DNA of 64,000 bases from CAUZJO01 sp963580245. Lineage in GTDB: Bacteria; Sumerlaeota; Sumerlaeia; MVZB01. A program made the position numbers and the translations under genes. Shown in pieces: positions 17,291-26,785 of this stretch; position 1 is the stretch's first letter; every line of letters starts with the position of its first letter. The notes under the pieces were generated by a model that worked only from the letters and a program-made list of their open reading frames with translations, was not told the origin of the DNA and did not search any database. The stretch is from the NCBI GenBank assembly GCA_963580245.1, contig CAUZJO010000004.1, forward strand, positions 1 to 64,000, read 5' to 3'.

Positions 17291-19152
17291 TGGCCGCGAA
17301 AAAAGCTACTCCCCTGATCTGTCTGGAGGTCATCGCCGGGCCGCTCGACGGTCTGCGCTACGAGGGCAAGCAGGGCATCGTCCAGATCGGGCGCTCCGAT
17401 GGGACCGGCTCCGATAAAAAGCGCAACGACCTTGTCCTCCAGCGCGACTCCTATGCCTCGAGCTTCCATGGGAGGGTCTCCCACGCCGACGGCCAGTGGA
17501 CGCTGAAAGACCTCAACAGCACCAACGGCACGTGGGCGGCCGGTCGCAAGCTGGCCAAGGGGGAGCAAACCACGTTGGTCGCAGGCGAGGTCTTCGTGGT
17601 GGGGAACACGGCGATCCGCCTGGGGACCAAGTCCTCGGGTCTGCCGCCGGTCGACCCGACGGCCTCGGCGGGATTATCGCCGGCCACCCAGACCATGCTC
17701 AATCGGGCCAGGAACGTTGCCCGCGAGCAGCTAAGCCCGTGGATCGGTGCCTCGCACGTCTTTCGGGTCATCGCCGGCTCCGACGCCCCGCCGCTGCCCG
17801 AATTCTTCCAGTCCGTCCATCTGGACTCGGCGGCGACGGCCGACATTATCACTGAATTCGATTACTGGCAAGGCGAGCTGGAATGGATCGGCAGCAACGT
17901 GCTGCGCGGCAGGCGCACACCCGAACACATGCTCAAGAACGTCCTGTCGACGCCCCGACTGCAATTGATCCTGACCCTGGCCGACCGCGTTCGCGAGAGG
18001 GCTTCGGCGCCCCACGTCGAGCCGATCCACCTGCTGGCCGGTATGTTTCTGGAACCCGGCAATATCGTGGTCCTGGCGCTGTCGGCGGCGGGTTACTCGG
18101 CCGACCAGCTCGCCGCCGCGGCCAAAAAGATCATCCAGGGCGAGGAGGAGCCGGATGAAGAGGAGGATCGGGCGCCCGAGCGCGAGGCGACCGTGCAGGT
18201 GCAGTTGCCGATGCCCGCCGCGGTCAAGCAGCGCGAGGCGGTCGATCCGGAGACGTGGCTCCTTGCGCGCCAAATGATGGACCGGCTGCAGTCGGTTCAA
18301 AACGAGTATCACATGGCCGAGCCCGAGGCGCGCTTCGAAGCGATCTGCAAGGCCGCGCGAGAGGGCCTGCAGAAGGCCCCGCCCGCCAAGCGCCTGGCGA
18401 TCGTCGACGAACTCCATTATCTCTTCCCCGTGCTCGAAGAAGCCCTGGCGCCTCCTCCCTCGATCTTCGCGGAGGCGCCCAAGGAGGCTCCGGTCGGGCC
18501 GGCGGAAACGACCGACAGCCACCCGGAGCCCGATAACATGCCCGACATGGCCGCGGCGAGTGACGAGCTGGAAACGGGCGTGGACACCGATTATCTGCTC
18601 AATCAGATCTTCGGCAGCGAGAAGATCGCCCAGTCGATCAGCGAGATGGACGAGAGGAACAGCTTTCTGCGGCTGATGCAGCACCTTTATACGTTCGCGT
18701 TGGAGATGGAGCAGCTCGCCAAGGGGCTGGTCCAGTCGTTGCAGGGCGGCGCCGGGGGCGAATCGCGCTACTTCCTGCCCTTCACGGCCCACGATCTGCG
18801 CATGATGGTGCAGAAGATACTGGAGGATAAAGACGAGAGGGAGACGGTGGGAAATATCCGCCTCTACCTCTATGATCTGAGCAACTGGATCGTGGCGCTG
18901 GTGGCGGCCCACCAGAAGGCCACCAGCCAGTGGTACGGGGAGCTGTGGGAGCGCATCAGCCCGTTGGCGATCCAGGACGAGGCCAAAATCTCCTCACTCA
19001 ACAAAGCCCTGGGCCAGAGCAAGGCGGAGCTGTGGAAGACCTATGAGCAGGTGGCCGTGGACCTCAAACCCGAGATCGTCGAGGACGAGTTCAACGAACG
19101 GATCGGCAAGCTGGTCACCGAGGAGTTCCGCCGCATGAGCTCTCGCGGCTGA
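17290..19152 (+). CDS. T6SS FHA-domain scaffold with Clp-N-like repeats (TagH/Fha-like)
   Basis: The protein has 620 residues. An FHA phosphothreonine-binding domain spans about 8-115, with IGRSDG, SSFHGRVSH and LNSTNGTW giving the Gly-Arg, Ser/His and Asn binding residues. Two Clp N-domain-like repeats follow: about 130-195 (ATQTMLNRARNVAREQ, IGASHVFRVI) and about 215-280 (PRLQLILTLADRVRERA, VEPIHLLAGMFLEPG). After an acidic/Pro linker, a helical C-terminal region from about 445 (RNSFLRLMQHLYTFALEMEQ) resembles T6SS FHA proteins of the TagH/ImpI group. FHA plus Clp-N without an AAA ATPase is unusual. ATG 17290 overlaps the previous stop, implying coupled translation with the kinase-like protein. 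Confidence 0.8.
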   Translation: MAAKKATPLICLEVIAGPLDGLRYEGKQGIVQIGRSDGTGSDKKRNDLVLQRDSYASSFHGRVSHADGQWTLKDLNSTNGTWAAGRKLAKGEQTTLVAGEVFVVGNTAIRLGTKSSGLPPVDPTASAGLSPATQTMLNRARNVAREQLSPWIGASHVFRVIAGSDAPPLPEFFQSVHLDSAATADIITEFDYWQGELEWIGSNVLRGRRTPEHMLKNVLSTPRLQLILTLADRVRERASAPHVEPIHLLAGMFLEPGNIVVLALSAAGYSADQLAAAAKKIIQGEEEPDEEEDRAPEREATVQVQLPMPAAVKQREAVDPETWLLARQMMDRLQSVQNEYHMAEPEARFEAICKAAREGLQKAPPAKRLAIVDELHYLFPVLEEALAPPPSIFAEAPKEAPVGPAETTDSHPEPDNMPDMAAASDELETGVDTDYLLNQIFGSEKIAQSISEMDERNSFLRLMQHLYTFALEMEQLAKGLVQSLQGGAGGESRYFLPFTAHDLRMMVQKILEDKDERETVGNIRLYLYDLSNWIVALVAAHQKATSQWYGELWERISPLAIQDEAKISSLNKALGQSKAELWKTYEQVAVDLKPEIVEDEFNERIGKLVTEEFRRMSSRG

Positions 19153-19344
19153 GGGCGGGCGACATTTCCATGGTTGGCGTTTTTCGCAACCCGTATATTT
19201 TAACGGGGAGAGGGAAATGCGGGCTAAAAAGGGACACTGGCGTTGTTGATCCTGATTACGAATAATGGCGGGCGTTGAACAGGCGCGAGTTCCGCCCCCC
19301 CCAGGCGCGTGGACTCGGGGGCCAAGACCCACCGGGAGGATGGC

Positions 19345-19878
19345 ATGATGAAGCGGCACGTTTGTCTTTTGTTGGCACTGGCCTTGACCGCGGCCGGCTG
19401 CAAGAGCGTTCCGATCAAGACGCGTGAAATCCTCTTTTATCGGTCCGATGACCTCAATGACGGCCGTCCCTGCGCCGTCGATATCATCTATCCGAGAGAC
19501 TACGAGCAGTTTCAGGAGATCACGCGCGAGATCGGCCCCGAGAAATGGTTCAAGAGCGACCTCTATGATCGCGTGTATAAAGACGATCCCTGGCTGGAGC
19601 GCAAGATGACCCGTGCGCGGCTCGATGTGAAGGTGCCCGAGGATGAATACATGGTCATCTTCGCCGAGTTCAGTAATCCCGACCCCAATCCCCCGCGTGG
19701 GCATCGCGCCTACCTGGTCTATGAGGAAGAAATGCAGCCCAAGGCCAAGAAAACCGAATACATCTGGGTCCACGATGGCAGTCTGGAGCGGCTGCGCAAA
19801 AAGCCCAAGCGGATGCGGCGCGACCGGGACCGTGACCGGAGGGGCCGGGATCGGGATAGCGACCGGGACAAGGATTGA
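19345..19878 (+). CDS. tssJ: TssJ-like outer-membrane lipoprotein with Arg/Asp-rich tail
   Basis: A lipoprotein of 177 residues. The signal peptide ends in lipobox LTAAGC (Cys about 19). The following beta-rich domain (about 30-145) contains NDGRPCAVDIIYP and EYMVIFAEFSNPDPNPPRG, comparable to the TssJ transthyretin-like domain. Identity rests partly on position between the FHA protein and TssK. TssJ anchors the TssM periplasmic domain at the outer membrane. The last ~29 residues are an Arg/Asp-repeat tail (RDRDRDRRGRDRDSDRDKD, net positive), which is not part of known TssJ folds. ATG 19345 has GGGAGGA 4-5 nt upstream; the frame is open further upstream without a ribosome site. Confidence 0.65.
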   Translation: MMKRHVCLLLALALTAAGCKSVPIKTREILFYRSDDLNDGRPCAVDIIYPRDYEQFQEITREIGPEKWFKSDLYDRVYKDDPWLERKMTRARLDVKVPEDEYMVIFAEFSNPDPNPPRGHRAYLVYEEEMQPKAKKTEYIWVHDGSLERLRKKPKRMRRDRDRDRRGRDRDSDRDKD

Positions 19879-19911
19879 TCGGCCCAACCCCTGGGCCGTT
19901 AACGGAGAATT

Positions 19912-20012
19912 CTTCGTACTCGTAACTCGTAACTCGTAATCGAACATTCTCGATCATCGAGAGAAGAACGGAACATCGATTACGAATTACGAGCACGAGC
20001 ACGAAGGTGAGC
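19912..20012. repeat. Short-unit inverted repeat, locus B (ACTCGTA heptads), tssJ-tssK gap
   Basis: The left arm contains three perfect ACTCGTA units (19918-19938) followed by ATCGAACATTC. The right arm (about 19962-20008) reads GAACATCGATTACGA, ATTACGA, GCACGA, GCACGA, the imperfect complement. A central TCTCGAT-C-ATCGAGA stem closes the hairpin. It fills nearly the whole gap between tssJ and tssK and ends about 30 nt before the tssK start. Confidence 0.85.
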
Positions 20013-20044
20013 ATGAGAGTAGGGGACTTGAGGTAAGGCGGACG

Positions 20045-21412
20045 ATGAGCGAGTTCATGGAGATCAACTGGGGCGAGGGGATGTTTTTGCGGCCCCACCA
20101 CTTGCAGCAATTCAGCCGCTATCGGCGGATCGCGTTGCAGCGCGAGATCGCCATGTCGCGGCCCTTCGCTTACGGCGTCCAGGAGATCAACATCTCGACG
20201 GCCGAACTCGAGGGTTTCGTCTTCTCGATCCGCTCGTGCAATATCCGGCTCAAGGACGGCACGCGCATCATGGCGCCGCACAACGGCGAGTTCGAGCCGC
20301 GTGATTTCAAAAAGGAATTGGACGCGGCCGCCGGCGTGCTCGACGTCTGCGTCGGCGTGCCGCTGCTGATGGAACGCGAACCCAACACGCTAACGATGTC
20401 CGAGGAGTCCACCCTCTATCACCGCCGCTACAAGGCGATGGTCGTCGAAGTGGTCGACGAGAACACCGGAGCCAACGGCCAGGCCATCGAGATGCGCAAG
20501 TTGAGCCCGCGCATTTTGTTCAAGGGCGAGGACATGGCCGGCTATGAGGTGATGCAAGTCGCCCGCATCGAGCGTTCGGGGTTCGAGGACAACAAACCGA
20601 TCCTCTCGCAAAACTTCATCCCATCGATCCTGGTCATGGAAGCCTGGCCGCCGCTGTTCGATTACTGCAAGGACATCTACCAGCAACTGATGGCCAAGAA
20701 CCGCTCGCTGATCAGTCAGATCGCGGGGCGCAAGATCGCGTTCGGTTCGGAGGGGGTCGGCGGCCCCGAGGCGATGCTCAAGCTCAACATCACCAACCGC
20801 TACGCCGCCTTCCTGCGCCAATGGACGAGCATGCCCAACCTGCATCCGTTCGACGTGTTCGTCGAGCTGTGCCGCCTGGCGGGGGACCTGGCAATCTTTG
20901 ATGAATCGCGCTCGGTGCCCGATATCCCGCTCTATAACCACGACGACCTGGGCGGCTCGTATCTCGACCTGCTGCGCGTCCTTGAGCGACTGATCAACAA
21001 CATCCTGCCGACCACGTTCATCAAGCGGCGCTTCGAGCCCGTCGAGAACCGTCGCGAGGTGGCCCTGGAGGACGAATGGCTGCTGCCCGAAGTCGAGTTC
21101 TACCTGTGCATCGAGAGCGATCAGGACGACGACAAGATCGACCGGGAAGTCTCGTTCCTGAAGATGGGTTCGGTCGAGGACCTGCCCACGCTGATCAACC
21201 GCCGCCTACCGGGGTTGATGCTGCGCCGGATTCGGCGCACCCCGATCGGCTTGCCCGACCGGCCCAATTACCACTTCTACCGTATCTCGCGCGAGGGCCG
21301 GTTCTGGGACAGCTTGCTCGAGACCAGAGTGCTCTCGGCCTATGGCCTGGCCGACGAAACGCTCGAACTGGACCTGTATATCTTGCTTAGACCGGAGAAG
21401 GAGGGGGAATGA
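20045..21412 (+). CDS. tssK: T6SS baseplate protein TssK
   Basis: A 455-residue TssK with the family's diagnostic N-terminus (INWGEGMFLRPHHLQQ) and normal length. TssK is a trimeric cytoplasmic adaptor that docks the baseplate to the TssL/TssM membrane complex. The C-terminal receptor-binding part (PTLINRRLPGLMLRRIRRTP and GLPDRPNYHFYRI) is intact. It lies between two hairpin loci of the same repeat family (B upstream, C downstream). That spacing is unusual for T6SS genes, which are normally tightly packed. No baseplate partners TssE, TssF or TssG are in this window. Confidence 0.95.
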   Translation: MSEFMEINWGEGMFLRPHHLQQFSRYRRIALQREIAMSRPFAYGVQEINISTAELEGFVFSIRSCNIRLKDGTRIMAPHNGEFEPRDFKKELDAAAGVLDVCVGVPLLMEREPNTLTMSEESTLYHRRYKAMVVEVVDENTGANGQAIEMRKLSPRILFKGEDMAGYEVMQVARIERSGFEDNKPILSQNFIPSILVMEAWPPLFDYCKDIYQQLMAKNRSLISQIAGRKIAFGSEGVGGPEAMLKLNITNRYAAFLRQWTSMPNLHPFDVFVELCRLAGDLAIFDESRSVPDIPLYNHDDLGGSYLDLLRVLERLINNILPTTFIKRRFEPVENRREVALEDEWLLPEVEFYLCIESDQDDDKIDREVSFLKMGSVEDLPTLINRRLPGLMLRRIRRTPIGLPDRPNYHFYRISREGRFWDSLLETRVLSAYGLADETLELDLYILLRPEKEGE

Positions 21413-21463
21413 CGGGGCAATCGGCCACCGCCGCCCATCCCCGGAACCCCGTCGTGAAACATA

Positions 21464-21536
21464 TCGTGCTCGTAACTCGTAATCGAAATCCCGGTCATGC
21501 TCCAATGCTTGAGACCGTCCCATTACGAATTACGAC
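21464..21536. repeat. Short-unit inverted repeat, locus C (same family as B), tssK-tssL gap
   Basis: The left arm CGTGCTCGTAACTCGTAATC (about 21465-21484) and the right arm CCCATTACGAATTACGA (about 21519-21535) are imperfect complements. They use the same ACTCGTA-type units as locus B. The centre adds a GGTC/GACC pair around the loop. It ends about 25 nt before the tssL start. Confidence 0.8.
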
Positions 21537-21560
21537 CACCGACCGGCCAGGGGTGATTCG

Positions 21561-22463
21561 ATGACGCTGAATGAATTGGCCTCGGACCTGTTCCTGTTTC
21601 TGGTCACGTTCCGCCGCCAGGTCCGCAAAGGCCTGATCCCCGACATCTATCAGGTCCGCTCGCAACTGCTCGAGATCTTCGAGACCCAGCAGCAGCGCGC
21701 AAGCGAGGATCCCAAACTCGAAAAGCAATACCAAAAGGGGCGCTATCCGTTGGTGGTGACCGCCGATGAGATACTGATCAACGCCAACTGGGCCTATTCC
21801 AGTCAGTGGGAGGACGAGATCCTCGAGTACGAGTTCTTCAAGACGCGCATCGCCGGCGAGAAGTTCTTCGAGACCATCGAAGAACTCGGGGACGAAGACG
21901 ACTCGGTCGCTGAAATCCTCTATCACTGCCTGGCGCTGGGTTTCGTGGGGCGTTACAAGGGGGACGCCGAGGAACTTCGCCGGCTCAAGCGCCGCCTGTA
22001 TCGGATGCTCCCCGGACGCGTGGGCGAGGACGATAAACGCATCTCGCCCGACGCCTATTTCGTCGCCGAGGGGGTCAAGGACATCTACAAACCACTGATG
22101 AACCTGACCCGCATCGTGCTCATCTGCGGGACGCTCCTCATCGTCTTGTGGATCGGGTTCTTCTATTACCGCACCTTCGTCATCCCGAGTAAGATCAAGG
22201 AATTCGCCAAGGAGATGCGCCAGGCCGCCGCCCCCGGCGGATACGTCCTGGATGACGATGATGAAAACGAAGAGGAGGAGGATGAAGACGAGGACGAGGC
22301 GGATGATTTCTTCGCGCTCAAGGACGAACAGGATGAGGATGAGGACGAAGAATCCTCGGAAAACGATGACGACGCCGATGACGTGAGTTCCGATGAAGAC
22401 GATGACGGCGAAGACGAGGACGAAGACGAAGACAAGGACGAGTTGGGTGATTTGTTTGGTTAG
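21561..22463 (+). CDS. tssL: T6SS inner-membrane protein TssL (DotU family) with acidic tail
   Basis: The protein has 300 residues. The cytoplasmic DotU domain covers about 1-175 (DLFLFLVTFRRQVRKG, VVTADEILINANW, EILYHCLALGFVGRYKG). One transmembrane helix follows (about 183-204, LICGTLLIVLWIGFFYY). A tail of roughly 70 residues is composed largely of Asp and Glu (for example DEDEDEADDFFALKDEQDED). TssL forms the cytoplasmic hook of the TssJLM complex and its C-terminus is periplasmic, so the acidic tail should lie in the periplasm. It is not an OmpA-like peptidoglycan-binding domain, which some TssL proteins carry. The gene is intact, with hairpin locus C just upstream. Confidence 0.9.
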   Translation: MTLNELASDLFLFLVTFRRQVRKGLIPDIYQVRSQLLEIFETQQQRASEDPKLEKQYQKGRYPLVVTADEILINANWAYSSQWEDEILEYEFFKTRIAGEKFFETIEELGDEDDSVAEILYHCLALGFVGRYKGDAEELRRLKRRLYRMLPGRVGEDDKRISPDAYFVAEGVKDIYKPLMNLTRIVLICGTLLIVLWIGFFYYRTFVIPSKIKEFAKEMRQAAAPGGYVLDDDDENEEEEDEDEDEADDFFALKDEQDEDEDEESSENDDDADDVSSDEDDDGEDEDEDEDKDELGDLFG

Positions 22464-22564
22464 AACCTCATCGCCGAACGCATCGCCCGTGCTTGGGGCG
22501 TGTTGAACAGTTGGGTATGAATGTCGTGAGGCTGAAAATTGGATCGATCGGGGTGTAAACGGAA

Positions 22565-25500
22565 ATGCTCGCGCAATTAGCGAACCAGCCAATCCTCTAT
22601 CGCTTTATGGCCGGGGGCTCGATGGCCATCGCCGTGATCGCGGTGATCGGCCGCTTTTTCGGCTGGACGATCGCGGGGCTGCTGATCGGCGGCTTGTTGA
22701 TTGCCGCCGCCGTCATGTGGTTTTTCAACAAAGGCATCAAGCTTAAGCGCAAGAAGAAGGCCAGTGCTTTTGACAAGGGCCTGCAGGCCGACGCCGGCAA
22801 GGCCGGCCACGGCAAAGCCGAACAGCGCAAGGCCCAAGGCGAGATCTATCAGCGCTGGAACCAGGCCGTCACCGAACTCAAGCGCGGCGGCCTGAACCTC
22901 TATGATCTGCCCTGGTATTTGCTGATCGGCGAGCCCCAATCGGGCAAAAGCACCACGCTGCGCCACTCCGGCCTGGAGTTCCCCGTGGGGACCGAAGCCC
23001 TTTCGGGTGCCGGCGGCACACGCAATTGCGATTGGTGGTTCACCAACGAGGCCGTCATCCTCGACACCGCCGGTCGCTTCACCTTCCAGGAAAAAAACGC
23101 CCCCGACGCCGATGAATGGAAAAGCTTCCTCAAGTTGCTCAAGAAGAACCGCCCCGCCTGCCCGATCAACGGGGTGGTCGTGACCATCCCGCTGACCTCG
23201 CTGCTGGGCGATTCGCCCGAAGAACGGGAAGACAAGGCACGTAACCTGCGCGAGAAACTGACCGAAATCCAGCGCGAATTGGAAGTCCAGTTCCCGGTCT
23301 TCATCCTGCTGACCAAGTCCGACCAAATCCTTGGTTTCACCGAGTTCTTTTCGCGGCTGGGTGCGACCGAACAGCGCCAGTTGCTCGGCTGGTCGATGCA
23401 CGGCCCGTTCATCCAGGCCTACGACCCCGACAAGTTCAAGGAGGTCTTCGACAGTCTCTATCAACGCATCCACAAGTGGCGCAACAAGATCATCGGCGAG
23501 GACCTGAGCCTGACCGAGGTCGATAAACTCTACGTCTTCCCCGAGGAATTCAAGTCGGTCCGCGATCCCTTGCACGACTACCTCAAATCGGTCTTCGTCA
23601 AGACGCACTACCTGCCGCCGCTGTTCTTCCGCGGCTTCTATTTCACCAGCGGCATGCAGACGGGCCAGCCGATTGCCAAGGCCTGCGCGCAACTGCTGCG
23701 CAGGGCCGGTGAGGGCGCCGACGAGATCGTCGAGCACCTGCAAAAGATCTTCGAACGTTCGCGCGCCTTCTTCATCCGCGACTTCTACATCGAAAAACTC
23801 TTCCCCGAGCGCAACCTAGTCATCCATTCCGAGAAGAAGATGAAGATGGGGCGCAAGGTGGGGATGCTGGCGGTGTGGGGCGGCGCGGCCTTGTTGCTGC
23901 TGACCATGCTGTTCATCGTCTGGCGCGGCATCATCCTAAGCCGGGGCGTGGGCGGGATCGAGCAGGCGGCCAAAGTCGTCAAACGCGAGTTCATCTCGGA
24001 CGTGAGCGCGGCCCGCCGCGACGATCCCGAACCCAAGGAGACCGAGGACGCGGCCGAGGCCGTCAAAACGGCCTCTGAATTCCATGACAAGTCCGAAAAG
24101 ACGGTTGAAAAGATCGGTAGCCTGGCCCCCTATCTGCGCGACATGTATTTCCTGTACTTCTTGCAGAACAGCCTGCGAGACCAGGGCCAGGCGCTCTACA
24201 CCCAACTGGCGGCGACCGAGCCCGGGGCGAGCGCCGATGATGAGGCGATCAATCGACTCTATCGAGACTACGTCCGCCTGTGGAGCCTCAACCCGATCTG
24301 GGAGGCGCACGCGCTCGCTGATGAGGGAAGATTCAAGAAGGCCGGGTCTTTCAAGTACTCATCGATGATGCAGTCGGGCGTCACGGACAAAACGCAAGAG
24401 ACGTTCCAGGACAATCTGGAGCGGCTGCGCGATATTCTCGGCGATAAGAAGGAATCACCCAACTTCGAGAAGTATCCGGTCGCCATCCCAATCGTTCCGG
24501 GTCACGTGAACCCCAAACGCAACGACGTGATCCGAAAAGAGATCGAGCACATCAAGGATAGCTTCAACCCCGTCGAGCAGGACACCGTGAATCGGGTCGT
24601 CGGGCGGGCTTCGGGGATACGTGAACTCTACGCTTCGGCCGTCGTCGGCCTGTTCAGCGTCCCATGCGGCTACCCCGACCCCGACACCGATCCCTTCACC
24701 GACGCGCGCAATTCGATCGGGCGCATCCGCGACGCGATCCGCTCGCTCGATGAAGTCCTGGCAGCCAACGAGGACCTGGGCGGTGCCATGGTGGTTGATG
24801 AGGCCGGGATCAAGGCAAAGTTTTTGGAACTGACCTGGGTCAAGGGCACTCTCAAGAAAAGCGAGGCCAGGGATGATCTGAGGGACTACATTCTCGAATC
24901 CATTCAAGAGGTCAACGAGCGGTTCAGAGACCATGCCCAAAAGGCCAAGCAACCGCTCGAAGCAGTCGGCGACGTCATCGGCGGCGATCCGCTTGGCCTC
25001 AGCGAAGGTCTCGGGATGGCTGGCGACGGCCTGGACATGATCGAGGCGCTCGCCGAGGCCCAGAACACGATGGTGGTCAACGTACGCGAGCGTAAACCGA
25101 AAAACCCCGACGAAGTCGATCAGACCCTCAAGGAATGGCGCGGGAATGACGCGCGGATCGCTGCGGAGAGCTGGGCCACGCAGGCCGCCGGCAGGGTGGA
25201 CCTGCCCGCCACCTGGCAGCTTCCCACCCTGGGCAACTCGGTGGGGCAGATGGTCCGGCAAAGCGATGAAGCAGTCCACGTCGAAGCGTGGCTGGCCTAC
25301 ATGCGCAACGTCCAACCGGGCGTCCTGCTTTCGGGCAGCCAGATTTCCCGGGCCTCGCTCGGTGGCGATCCCCCGCCGGGGGCCACGGCCGAACGGGTCA
25401 AGAGCGCCAACGACGAATTGGCCGACCTGGCCGCGCAACTGAGCCAGTTTCGCGAGGGGATCGAGTGCGACAACAACCGCCAACGCGTGCGCGGGCGCAT

Positions 25501-26767
25501 GGAGAGCATCGCCGGGGTCATCAACGCCAACAAGAACAATTTCAGCGGCTATTGGATGAAGGCTTTCGACCGCTGGCATCCGGCCGGATGGATCGAATCG
25601 ATTTCGAGTTGGAAGGCGTTCAAGCAGGACGACCTGATGCAGGGCACGGCCCTTTCGCAGCGCGTCAAGCAGGACCTCCAACGCCTGGTGGCCCACGTCA
25701 AGAACTACAAGGACACGGTCGGATCGGTCGGCAAGCTCGAGTCCATTTACTCGGACTTGCGGCAGTTCGTCACCCCCGGATCGGCGTTGGAGAATAACGC
25801 CAACCTTTTCTCCGGCACCATCGAAGAGATGGAACTGAATGAGCTCGGGGCGCGGTTGCAACTCGAGGAGCCGGGCCAGGGCGGCATGACGCGGGCCGAG
25901 GCGATCGAGAGCATCGCCGAGCGCAGTTCCTCGCTCAATAGCAAGTTCAGGCCCTACCCCGACAAGGTGCGCGCGCTGCTGGGCGACCCCACCGAGCAAT
26001 TCGAGCATGAACTGGGACAATTCCTGGCCAAATGGTCCAAGGCCCTGGCCGGTAAGTTCCCGTTCGCGGTGCCCGCCGACCAGGTCGTGGTCGAAGCGGC
26101 GTCGATGGATATCCCCCAAGTCGACGCCAAATTGCTGCGTGACTTCTATTACGGCCCCGACAGCCTGGAGGCGTTCCTCGGCAAGTACGGCCCGATCTAT
26201 GAGAAATGGTCGGACAAACCGGCGAACGAGGCGGCCAAGGATTTCTTCGACCAATGCCTCAGGCTCAAGGACTATTTCCTTGACCCCGGCGTCAAAGACT
26301 ACCGCAAACTGCAACTGGAAGGGACTTACATCGGGTTCGTGGGTAAATCGACCGACGACCTGCGTCAGATCAGCGAAGTCATCCGACTACTCTTGCCGAC
26401 CTCTTCCACCGAACGCAAAGTGGCCCGCTGGCGATCTCAGGTCGAAGGCGACAAGACCGCGTTTGAATGGACCCCCGGCGACTATGGCGAGGAGGGATTC
26501 CTGGTCTTCGAGTCCAAGCTCGAACGCGGCGATCGACCCAACAAGGCGGAGTTGCGCGTGGGCGGCGACTTCTCGGTCCTGGCCTACATCGTGACCCAGG
26601 TCAACGGCGTGCCCGAGGTCGAGCGGCGCAAGTGGCCGGTCAATTTCTCGGTCCAGCCCGAAAACAGCAAACAGGATCAGCGCTACATGATCAGTTTCGT
26701 CTTCGTGTTCGAAAACAGCCTGCCGCGCCTGCCCGATTGGGGAGATGTTGCAAAGTGGACGAAATGA
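22565..26767 (+). CDS. tssM: T6SS inner-membrane protein TssM (IcmF family)
   Basis: A 1400-residue IcmF/TssM, slightly longer than typical. It starts with two transmembrane helices (about 12-32 and 36-55), then a GTPase-like cytoplasmic domain with Walker A GEPQSGKST (about 121), VILDTAGRF (about 166) and LLTKSD (about 248). A third membrane helix (about 436-455) precedes a large periplasmic part of about 940 residues. That part should contact TssJ at the outer membrane; its C-terminus has the beta-rich core of the family. Walker residues are intact, so nucleotide binding is plausible. It spans the envelope as the central piece of TssJLM. The preceding gap has a small GC hairpin; hairpin locus F follows. 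Confidence 0.95.
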   Translation: MLAQLANQPILYRFMAGGSMAIAVIAVIGRFFGWTIAGLLIGGLLIAAAVMWFFNKGIKLKRKKKASAFDKGLQADAGKAGHGKAEQRKAQGEIYQRWNQAVTELKRGGLNLYDLPWYLLIGEPQSGKSTTLRHSGLEFPVGTEALSGAGGTRNCDWWFTNEAVILDTAGRFTFQEKNAPDADEWKSFLKLLKKNRPACPINGVVVTIPLTSLLGDSPEEREDKARNLREKLTEIQRELEVQFPVFILLTKSDQILGFTEFFSRLGATEQRQLLGWSMHGPFIQAYDPDKFKEVFDSLYQRIHKWRNKIIGEDLSLTEVDKLYVFPEEFKSVRDPLHDYLKSVFVKTHYLPPLFFRGFYFTSGMQTGQPIAKACAQLLRRAGEGADEIVEHLQKIFERSRAFFIRDFYIEKLFPERNLVIHSEKKMKMGRKVGMLAVWGGAALLLLTMLFIVWRGIILSRGVGGIEQAAKVVKREFISDVSAARRDDPEPKETEDAAEAVKTASEFHDKSEKTVEKIGSLAPYLRDMYFLYFLQNSLRDQGQALYTQLAATEPGASADDEAINRLYRDYVRLWSLNPIWEAHALADEGRFKKAGSFKYSSMMQSGVTDKTQETFQDNLERLRDILGDKKESPNFEKYPVAIPIVPGHVNPKRNDVIRKEIEHIKDSFNPVEQDTVNRVVGRASGIRELYASAVVGLFSVPCGYPDPDTDPFTDARNSIGRIRDAIRSLDEVLAANEDLGGAMVVDEAGIKAKFLELTWVKGTLKKSEARDDLRDYILESIQEVNERFRDHAQKAKQPLEAVGDVIGGDPLGLSEGLGMAGDGLDMIEALAEAQNTMVVNVRERKPKNPDEVDQTLKEWRGNDARIAAESWATQAAGRVDLPATWQLPTLGNSVGQMVRQSDEAVHVEAWLAYMRNVQPGVLLSGSQISRASLGGDPPPGATAERVKSANDELADLAAQLSQFREGIECDNNRQRVRGRMESIAGVINANKNNFSGYWMKAFDRWHPAGWIESISSWKAFKQDDLMQGTALSQRVKQDLQRLVAHVKNYKDTVGSVGKLESIYSDLRQFVTPGSALENNANLFSGTIEEMELNELGARLQLEEPGQGGMTRAEAIESIAERSSSLNSKFRPYPDKVRALLGDPTEQFEHELGQFLAKWSKALAGKFPFAVPADQVVVEAASMDIPQVDAKLLRDFYYGPDSLEAFLGKYGPIYEKWSDKPANEAAKDFFDQCLRLKDYFLDPGVKDYRKLQLEGTYIGFVGKSTDDLRQISEVIRLLLPTSSTERKVARWRSQVEGDKTAFEWTPGDYGEEGFLVFESKLERGDRPNKAELRVGGDFSVLAYIVTQVNGVPEVERRKWPVNFSVQPENSKQDQRYMISFVFVFENSLPRLPDWGDVAKWTK

Positions 26768-26785
26768 CGGGGAAGAAGCTATGGG

